NCBI GenBank assembly: GCA_947503365.1
Contig: CANNDT010000147.1
Location: 1 to 7,759, forward strand
Reading direction: 5' to 3'
Source: CANNDT01 sp945876205
GTDB taxonomy: Bacteria; Acidobacteriota; Vicinamibacteria; Vicinamibacterales; UBA2999
DNA: 7,759 nt
The notes beneath the pieces were generated by a model. It was not told the origin of the DNA and made no database searches. It was given only the letters and a program-made list of their open reading frames with translations. The number at the start of each line of letters is the position of its first letter. Within the stretch, counting starts at the first letter, position 1. The position numbers were made by a program, and so were the translations under genes. This document shows positions 1 through 3,920 of the stretch, one piece after another.

Positions 1-19
1 CTGTGCAAGACTTCTTCAT

Positions 20-93
20 GGCGGCTCCTTCTTGTGAGGCTTGCGCCTCGGGCTTAGACACCACTCGTGTATCACGAGCAGTGAGGAGCCGCC
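20..93. repeat. Three-stem inverted-repeat element (10-bp outer stem, two inner hairpins)
   Basis: A perfect 10-base inverted repeat, GGCGGCTCCT (20-29) and AGGAGCCGCC (84-93), encloses two further perfect hairpins: GAGGC-TTGC-GCCTC (36-49) and CTCGTG-TAT-CACGAG (64-78). G-U pairs could extend the outer stem by one pair at each end (19/94 and 30/83). The whole would fold as a three-way junction in RNA or single-stranded DNA. No T-run follows, so it does not look like a simple intrinsic terminator. It lacks the conserved T-loop and 7-bp acceptor stem of a tRNA. It could be a REP- or MITE-like dispersed element, a structured RNA segment, or a processing or regulatory structure. The sequence shows the pairing directly; the role is unknown. 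The downstream HEPN-like frame opens inside its right arm, so it may mark the breakpoint of that gene. Confidence 0.6.
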
Positions 94-363
94 GCTTTCA
101 ATTTTCAACAGCTACTGGGACATCTCCGGAAGAAGAATCACGCGAAGGTTAAGGAAGTCGCCCTCGGTGACTATGCGTCGGAAGTGCTGTCGCCGCGAAA
201 CTTCCTTGCCCACGGAAGACCGAGCGAAATAGACAAGGGACATCTCTTCAGTCACCGTGGCAAGGAATATCTCTTCAACGAAGAGACGAGCACGACCCTG
301 AGGAAGCTAATCCTGTCGTACCGCAGAATGTTCAAAGACATTCATCAAATGTTGCGCAGTTGA
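85..363 (+). pseudogene. C-terminal remnant of a HEPN-like protein
   Basis: An open frame of 92 codons ends with TGA at 361-363. It begins after TGA 82-84 and has no ATG, GTG or TTG early enough to act as a credible start; the first is a GTG at 184. The translation contains the segment SPRNFLAHG, with Arg codon 196-198 and His codon 211-213. This fits the R-x4-H motif of HEPN domains, the catalytic pair of many HEPN RNases. It is followed by a charged, helix-like tail (GKEYLFNEETSTTLRK and onward), as in the C-terminal part of HEPN-like proteins I recall. The helices expected before the motif are missing or out of frame, and the structured element at 20-93 sits at the truncation. Base composition is AT-richer than in neighbouring genes (57 of 120 G+C in 241-360 by hand count). 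I infer a truncated gene relic; a continuation frameshifted upstream of the window is possible. Confidence 0.4.
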
Positions 364-481
364 TACTGTTGACGGCATCTTGGGCTTGAGGTTCGCCTAC
401 AGCGGCGCACGTTCTCGAAAGGTCCACCTGTAGTCGCCGCATGTCGCGTCGCCCTAGATTCAAGTGTGAGCGGCCGTGCTT
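364..481. other. Intergenic leader upstream of the DinB-family gene
   Basis: These 118 bases separate the HEPN-like remnant from the DinB-like gene. A TTGACG hexamer at 369-374 resembles a -35 box, but no convincing -10 box lies 16-18 bases downstream of it. CTACAG (397-402) and CTGTAG (428-433) form a 6-bp inverted repeat with a 25-base loop. GTGAG at 466-470 is the nearest purine-rich stretch to the start codon. No coding potential was seen in either direction. Confidence 0.3.
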
Positions 482-997
482 ATGAGTGTTCATGAACTTC
501 AGTCTCTGCTCGACTATCACTACTGGGCGCGGGACCGCGTGCTCGATGCGGCGGAGGCGCTGACTGCCGAGCAATTCACGAAAGATCTCGGCAATAGCTT
601 TCCGTCTATCCGCGACACGCTGGTGCACGTCTATTCGGCCGATTGCGTCTGGTACTCACGGTGGGAAGGTAAACCGCTGGCCGGGATGCTCGACGCTTCG
701 GCGTTTCCCGACGTGGCGACCCTCAGGACGTCGTGGAGCGCGCACGAAATCAACATGCGCGCGTTTCTCGATGGCCTCGGTGTGGACGGCGTGGGGAGGC
801 TGATGGAGTACCGCGGGTTCAACGGCCAACCGCAGGCTCAAGTCTTCTGGCAGATGCTGCAGCACGTGGTCAATCACGGCACGTATCATCGTGGCCAGGC
901 CACGACGATGATGCGGCAGCTCGGCGCGACGCCGCCGCTGAGCATGGACCTGATCGCCTTCTATCGAGAGCAGCAAGCCTCAGCTGCGGCTCGCTAG
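482..997 (+). CDS. DinB/YfiT-family metal-binding protein
   Basis: The 171-residue product fits the DinB-like superfamily in length and pattern: a four-helix bundle with a three-histidine metal site. Members include the damage-inducible DinB of Bacillus and thiol transferases for bacillithiol, mycothiol or glutathione. The candidate ligands are visible. H49 lies in the helix reading IRDTLVHVYSAD, and H132 and H136 lie in HVVNHGTYHRGQ, the usual H-x3-H-R-G-Q helix. The aromatic start LLDYHYWARDRVLDA is also typical. I chose ATG at 482 because it places the first helix where the family has it; an in-frame GTG at 476 would add two residues, and GTGAG at 466-470 could serve either start. The gene is intact. 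Its last 18 bases overlap the 3' end of the convergent Rossmann relic. The substrate or thiol cofactor cannot be read from the sequence. Confidence 0.87.
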   Translation: MSVHELQSLLDYHYWARDRVLDAAEALTAEQFTKDLGNSFPSIRDTLVHVYSADCVWYSRWEGKPLAGMLDASAFPDVATLRTSWSAHEINMRAFLDGLGVDGVGRLMEYRGFNGQPQAQVFWQMLQHVVNHGTYHRGQATTMMRQLGATPPLSMDLIAFYREQQASAAAR

Positions 998-1327
998 TCG
1001 ATTGATGTCCGGCGAGAACAGGATCTGTTTGGAATATCCACGCTCCGCCACCTCGATCATCGCGCGGCCGATATTCACGGTGGTGGTCACGTACTGCGGC
1101 AACACGCGGCGAAGAAGAGGGTAGAGCGATCGGATGCCCATTGAGCGGCTGGATGTAGCGGAGAAGTCGAAGAAGTCCAGGTGGACGATCTCGTGGAGCT
1201 TCGGATGGCTGATGTCGATGTGCTGCCGCGAGACGAGCAGGACACGCGCAACCCGGGCATCGTCGAGGCATTCGAGCAGCACGCCCTTGCCGACCATGCC
1301 GGTGGCGCCGAAGATGGCGACGTTCAT
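980..1327 (-). pseudogene. Decayed NAD(P)-binding Rossmann (atypical SDR/epimerase-like) gene
   Basis: An uninterrupted frame of 115 codons starts at ATG 1327-1325, preceded by AGGTGG. Residues 1-56 are a good Rossmann N-terminus with the dinucleotide-binding GATGMVG (G7, G10, G13) and a following beta strand VLLVSR. Residues 68-112 look like the C-terminal third of the same family (LYPLLRRVLPQYVTTTVNIG through SPDINRLA). The roughly 100 residues expected between them are absent; relatives are about 210-220 residues long as I recall. At the joint, bases 1160-1137 read RYIQPLNG in another frame, which matches the family's FIQPLHGIRS segment. The frame returns to IRS after a GGG run at 1137-1139 that appears to hold one extra G. 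I infer a large deletion plus an indel that happen to restore one open frame, and probably a second short deletion after IRS. Any protein would lack the catalytic core. It is the last gene of the minus-strand run. Confidence 0.7.
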
Positions 1328-1337
1328 CCACCTAGTG

Positions 1338-1616
1338 TTACAGAATTCCGATCGCCTCCAGGTGCCCCCGCGCGCGCCTCGTCCAGCGGACGAGCGAGTT
1401 CAGGAAGGCGACCGCCGCGTGCTCGCGGTCCTCATCGTCGCCGAGCGCGGCTAGCTGCGCGACGTGGCCGGACGGCAGGCGAGGCTTCTGGCGACGCTCG
1501 GGAGCAGGCATCCACTGCGTGAGAAACGCAAACGTCTCCGACGCGCAGATCGGGCACTGCCACTGGTCGTGAATCTCCTCGCAGTCGATACAAAGCCGCG
1601 CCTTGCGCAGTTGCAT
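1338..1616 (-). CDS. Small four-cysteine zinc-ribbon protein, unknown function
   Basis: The product is 92 residues. Near the N-terminus two C-x2-C knuckles, C9/C12 and C21/C24, are spaced by eight residues (CIDCEEIHDQWQCPIC), a compact zinc-ribbon arrangement. The rest (residues ~26-92) is a basic linker and a predicted amphipathic helix around AAVAFLNSLVRWTRRARGH, with no recognisable enzyme domain. The start is well supported: AGGAGG reads on the minus strand at 1628-1623, six bases before ATG 1616-1614. It lies 31 bases downstream of the GNAT gene and its stop is 10 bases before the Rossmann relic, so the three are probably co-transcribed. Such small ribbons often bind nucleic acid or act as protein adaptors, but nothing here decides which. 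I do not recognise a named family. Confidence 0.65.
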   Translation of the reverse strand: MQLRKARLCIDCEEIHDQWQCPICASETFAFLTQWMPAPERRQKPRLPSGHVAQLAALGDDEDREHAAVAFLNSLVRWTRRARGHLEAIGIL

Positions 1617-1622
1617 TTGGAG

Positions 1623-1628
1623 CCTCCT
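1623..1628 (-). promoter_or_regulatory. Strong ribosome binding site of the zinc-ribbon gene
   Basis: Perfect AGGAGG on the minus strand, six bases upstream of ATG 1616-1614. It fixes the start and argues that this small cysteine-rich frame is a translated gene. Confidence 0.75.
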
Positions 1629-1647
1629 GGCGGTCCTTCAGTTGTCC

Positions 1648-2301
1648 TCAGTGAAGAGTGGTGGTCGCGACGACTGCAGCCGGAGGACGCCGATCCTCGG
1701 ACAGAATCGACCACATGATCTGATCGAAAAACTTACCGTCGCGGCTCACGCCGCGTCGAAGGATTCCCTCGTTCACCGCACCGAGCTTCTGAAGCGCCCC
1801 TGCCGCCCGGCCGTTGCCGACGATGGTTCGCGCTTCGACGCGGTGAATGCCGGCCGTTTCGAACAGGAATTTCAGGACGAGCTCGGCGCTCGCCATGAAC
1901 AGGCCGGTTCCCCAGTACCGCTCACTCAGAGCGAATCCCCATTCGGCGGTGGAGGAGTCCCCGGATTCGCGCCGCACCTGGATGACGCCCACAGCCGTGT
2001 CGTGGTCCGGCGGCACGATGCCAAAACAGAGGTGCCGCCCCGCGTCCTGCTGACGGTGCGTCCATTCGATGAACCGGCCGAAATGTTCGACCGATTGCGG
2101 CGGCGGCAGGATGAACTGCCCGACCGGCTCGGTCGCGAGAAGCGAAGAGAGCGATTCAGCGTCGCTCGGCATGAGCGCGCGTAGTGTGGTTCGCGGCGCC
2201 CCGATCGTCGGCACCTCGCCAGACCATACCGCCCGCGAATCGTTCGCGGGAGCAGGCTGTGGCGGTCGTCGTGTACTCGGCCGACCCAGATCCGTTGCCA
2301 T
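1648..2301 (-). CDS. GNAT-family N-acetyltransferase (RimJ/RimL type)
   Basis: The 217-residue protein matches the RimJ/RimL-like GNAT fold. The core spans residues ~33-200. It opens with APRTTLRALMPSDAESL (beta 1 and helix 1), continues through AVGVIQVRR (strand 103-111) and AEWGFALSERYWGTG (119-133), the acetyl-CoA pyrophosphate-binding segment, then HRVEARTIVGNGRAAGALQKLGA (153-175), the usual Asn-containing strand and helix before motif B. It closes with KFFDQIMWSIL. RimI/J/L relatives acetylate ribosomal protein N-termini, but most members act on unknown small molecules or peptides. The ~30 residues before the domain are Pro/Arg-rich and look disordered. The ATG at 2301-2299 is nonetheless preceded by GGGGAG at 2316-2311, nine bases away, which supports this start. 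It sits between the 80-residue gene (69-base gap) and the zinc-ribbon gene (31-base gap) on the same strand. No disabling change was seen. Confidence 0.85.
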   Translation of the reverse strand: MATDLGRPSTRRPPQPAPANDSRAVWSGEVPTIGAPRTTLRALMPSDAESLSSLLATEPVGQFILPPPQSVEHFGRFIEWTHRQQDAGRHLCFGIVPPDHDTAVGVIQVRRESGDSSTAEWGFALSERYWGTGLFMASAELVLKFLFETAGIHRVEARTIVGNGRAAGALQKLGAVNEGILRRGVSRDGKFFDQIMWSILSEDRRPPAAVVATTTLH

Positions 2302-2370
2302 AACAAATTGCTCCCCTACCTAATCGGCGGGGCTGGGCCCGGCTTGAACGGCGGCCCTGGCGGGGGCTGT

Positions 2371-2613
2371 TTAGGTGCAGCGCTCCAGCGGGGCGGCGTG
2401 TAGGAGGGCGGCGCTCGCCAGATAACGGCCTGCGCACCCGGCACGCGCCAGGCCGCGCCACATCAGCCGTTTGACGATGCGGGCCGCTCCGTCCGCGGGC
2501 ACCACGCCCTCCTCGCTGAGGTCGTCAGGACGAAGTCCGTCGCGCGACTGCGCGAGCCGCTCGGCGACCCGCCGCATCGTGTCTGCCCGTCTGGCGGTGT
2601 CGCGGCGATCCAT
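2371..2613 (-). CDS. Small winged-helix-like hypothetical protein
   Basis: The 80-residue frame has strongly GC-biased third codon positions, as its confident neighbours do, so I take it as coding. Residues ~11-66 look like a minimal winged helix. There is a helix ADTMRRVAERLAQS, a possible second helix DDLSEEGV, a recognition-type helix DGAARIVKRLMWRGLAR, and a GRYLAS segment that could form the wing. No sensor or enzyme domain follows, and the C-terminal ~12 residues are nondescript. I do not recognise a named family. ATG 2613-2611 has no clear Shine-Dalgarno sequence, and an internal ATG 12 codons later is an alternative. It is divergent from the MBL-fold gene across 44 bases and lies upstream of the GNAT gene on the same strand. 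It could therefore regulate either, but that is inference from position only. Confidence 0.5.
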   Translation of the reverse strand: MDRRDTARRADTMRRVAERLAQSRDGLRPDDLSEEGVVPADGAARIVKRLMWRGLARAGCAGRYLASAALLHAAPLERCT

Positions 2614-2657
2614 GGCACATTCATGACTGCAAAGCGTGCACCGCCACCCAGTCTAGA
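2614..2657. promoter_or_regulatory. Short divergent intergenic region between winged-helix-like and MBL-fold genes
   Basis: Only 44 bases separate the two divergent start codons, so both promoters must lie here or inside the genes. A TAGAAT hexamer (2654-2659) resembles a -10 box but overlaps the 2658 start codon. It would only make sense if translation of the MBL-fold gene began at 2670 or from a near-leaderless message. No clear operator was seen. Confidence 0.25.
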
Positions 2658-3323
2658 ATGAGCCCAGCCATGCACCTTGTCTTCGAACAGATACGCACGG
2701 GCGGCGATCGCAATTTCGGGTACCTGCTGGGCGACCGCGATGCGGGTCACGCTGTCCTGATCGATCCGTCCTATGCGCCCGAAATGCTCGTGGATCGCGC
2801 GCGAGACCAGCACCTCACCGTCACACACATCGTCAACACGCACGGGCACCCGGACCATATCAACGGCAACGAGCAGGCGGTTGCGCTGACGCAGGCGCCG
2901 GTCGCGGCGCATCCGGACGTGCCAACGCACGTGGATGTTCCACTTTCTGGCGGCGGCACGCTCAAGGTGGGCACTCTCGACTTACGCTTCTTTCACACTC
3001 CTGGGCATGCGGCCGACCACCTGGTGATCTTCGAGCCCGCGTATGGGCTGCTCATCACCGGCGACCTGCTGTTTGTGGGCAAGGTGGGCGGGACCCGTAG
3101 CGAACCCGACGCGCGGACCGAATGGGACAGCCTTCAGCGTCTGCTCGCGGCGGTTCCCGACGAGGCGACGGTGTGGCCCGGGCACGACTACGGAATCCGG
3201 CCGAGCTCGACCATCGCCCTCGAGAAGAAGACCAACCCGTTTCTGCTGTGTCGTGACGTCGAGGCCTTCATCCGGCTGAAAGCCGAATGGCCCGAGGTCA
3301 AGAAGCGTTACGGCCTGAAGTAA
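2658..3323 (+). CDS. MBL-fold metallo-hydrolase, glyoxalase II / persulfide dioxygenase-like
   Basis: The 221-residue protein has the complete metallo-beta-lactamase metal-site set: H62, H64, D66 and H67 in THGHPDH, then H117 in HTPGHAADH, D136 in LLITGDLLF, and H176 in VWPGHDYG. The opening EQIRTGGDRNFGYLLGD and the trailing TIALEKKTNPFL resemble the single-domain glyoxalase II and ETHE1-like branch. These hydrolyse S-acyl-glutathione thioesters or oxidise glutathione persulfide in the cytoplasm. It is shorter than classical GloB (about 250 residues) and lacks that enzyme's long C-terminal substrate-binding domain, so the exact substrate is open. The start at 2658 is not secured by a Shine-Dalgarno sequence. 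An in-frame ATG at 2670 would begin MHLVFEQIR, which fits the family start slightly better. The gene stops 14 bases from the end of the convergent BNR/MoaD relic. Confidence 0.87.
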   Translation: MSPAMHLVFEQIRTGGDRNFGYLLGDRDAGHAVLIDPSYAPEMLVDRARDQHLTVTHIVNTHGHPDHINGNEQAVALTQAPVAAHPDVPTHVDVPLSGGGTLKVGTLDLRFFHTPGHAADHLVIFEPAYGLLITGDLLFVGKVGGTRSEPDARTEWDSLQRLLAAVPDEATVWPGHDYGIRPSSTIALEKKTNPFLLCRDVEAFIRLKAEWPEVKKRYGLK

Positions 3324-3337
3324 AGGTTCCCGCGCAA

Positions 3338-3478
3338 TCAGCCGCCGGCGATCGCGCCGACCACGAGGTACGGCTCGGTACCCCGCGCTACGGAGTCAGG
3401 TAGCGGGGCGTCGAGCGGCTCGTCCGAAAGGTCCTGCTCGCACGCTTCGTGACGTGGTCGCGGATCGTCCCGCACAGT
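3338..3478 (-). pseudogene. C-terminal remnant of a MoaD/ThiS-family sulfur carrier
   Basis: The last ~45 codons of the BNR frame, from DLSDEPLDAPLPDS to YLVVGAIAGG and stop, have the look of the final strands of a beta-grasp sulfur carrier. That family ends in a conserved Gly-Gly whose terminal carboxyl is adenylated and thiocarboxylated. In a shifted frame, roughly 3471-3430 reads TIRDHVTKRAS, which could correspond to the preceding helix of the same fold, so an additional frameshift is likely. From memory, moaD-like genes occur next to BNR/sialidase-like genes in several bacterial genomes, which would make a bgsB-like deletion between adjacent genes plausible. The match rests on the diglycine tail and a short pattern only. 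It could also be an unrelated sequence that ends in GG by chance. Confidence 0.4.
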
Positions 3479-3748
3479 GTGCGTGCCGGGCGTGCCTTCG
3501 TAGACGAACTTGTTGCCGACCGGCTCCCAGGTCTTGCCGCCGTCGTGTGACCGCTGGATCAGTTGTCCGAACCAGCCGCTGGACTGCGAGGCGTAGATCC
3601 GGTCTGGATCAACTGGAGACCCTTTGAGGTGGTAGATCTCCCAACCGCCGAAATGCGGGCCGCTGACGTCCCACTGTTCGCGCTTGCCGTCCGACGTCAG
3701 GACAAACGCGCCCTTGCGCGTGCCCACCAGCACTCGTACTCCGCTCAT
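3338..3748 (-). pseudogene. Truncated BNR/Asp-box (sialidase-like propeller) gene fused out to a foreign C-terminus
   Basis: The 136-codon frame starts at ATG 3748-3746, preceded by AGGAG (3759-3755) six bases upstream, so the 5' end is intact. Residues 1-~90 match the start of BNR-repeat exo-alpha-sialidase-like or VPS10-like proteins. There is LVGTRKGAFVLTSDGKR, a GPHFGGWEIYH strand, and one complete Asp-box SHDGGKTW (S67, D69, G71, W74), ending near NKFVYEGTPGTH. Relatives continue for another ~250-300 residues with further Asp-boxes, and all of that is missing. From about residue 91 the sequence no longer resembles the family and instead looks like a MoaD/ThiS C-terminus, described separately. 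A single deletion joining two neighbouring genes explains the arrangement best. A short product could still be translated, but it would be about one propeller blade and not a functional propeller. Confidence 0.65.
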
Positions 3749-3754
3749 GCGTCA

Positions 3755-3759
3755 CTCCT
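3755..3759 (-). promoter_or_regulatory. Ribosome binding site of the broken BNR gene
   Basis: AGGAG on the minus strand, six bases upstream of ATG 3748-3746. It shows that the 5' end of the truncated BNR gene is preserved and its start is the original one. Confidence 0.6.
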
Positions 3760-3766
3760 GACCTAT

Positions 3767-3794
3767 TGTCGATCCACGAGGCCTGGAATCGACA
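3767..3794. promoter_or_regulatory. Near-perfect dyad in the divergent intergenic region
   Basis: TGTCGATCCA (3767-3776) pairs with TGGAATCGACA (3784-3794) over ten pairs with one bulged A, around the loop CGAGGCC. It starts 18 bases upstream of the BNR start codon. A second, overlapping inverted repeat, GGCCTG (3780-3785) and CAGGCC (3805-3810), shares its right half, so the two hairpins would exclude one another in RNA. It could be an operator or leader hairpin for the BNR gene. It shows no similarity to a Fur box, and no T-run supports a terminator. Confidence 0.4.
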
Positions 3795-3846
3795 TTCGAT
3801 CATTCAGGCCCAATTCCCGTCAACGCCACTTCCTGACGAAGAATTC

Positions 3847-3870
3847 AGGAACACTTCAGTTGATGTTCCT
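3847..3870. promoter_or_regulatory. Inverted repeat and weak promoter-like boxes upstream of the TonB receptor
   Basis: AGGAAC (3847-3852) and GTTCCT (3865-3870) form a perfect 6-bp dyad with a 12-base spacer, 50 bases before the receptor start. Its right half overlaps TTGATG (3860-3865), a passable -35 box. ATAGCC (3882-3887) lies 16 bases downstream as a poor -10. I see no recognisable Fur box, which one might expect for a siderophore receptor. Treat it as a candidate control site only. Confidence 0.25.
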
Positions 3871-3920
3871 ACGTCCCTCCCATAGCCTGTCGCCCTCACG
3901 AAATAGTTCTGGGGGTAGAA

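Noticed and set aside
20..93. tRNA gene or integron attC site
   Set aside because: The length and nested stems invite both readings. The acceptor-like stem is 10 bp, no T-loop or anticodon arm is recognisable, and the conserved attC core ends are absent.
41..232. TTG-initiated 63-codon frame at the left edge
   Set aside because: It overlaps the structured element and the HEPN-like frame, and its Arg/Ser-rich translation has no motif.
1603..2184. Plus-strand open frame (193 codons) opposite the GNAT gene
   Set aside because: It is a mirror of the GNAT gene; the minus strand carries the acetyl-CoA-binding pattern and a ribosome binding site.
2335..2357. GGGCC/GGCCC hairpin between the winged-helix-like and GNAT genes as a terminator
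   Set aside because: Only five pairs form and no T-run follows on either strand; in such G/C-rich spacer DNA this is expected by chance.
3749..3920. Fur box or riboswitch upstream of the siderophore receptor
   Set aside because: No stretch resembles the AT-rich 19-bp Fur consensus, and the dyads do not match a riboswitch core that I recognise.
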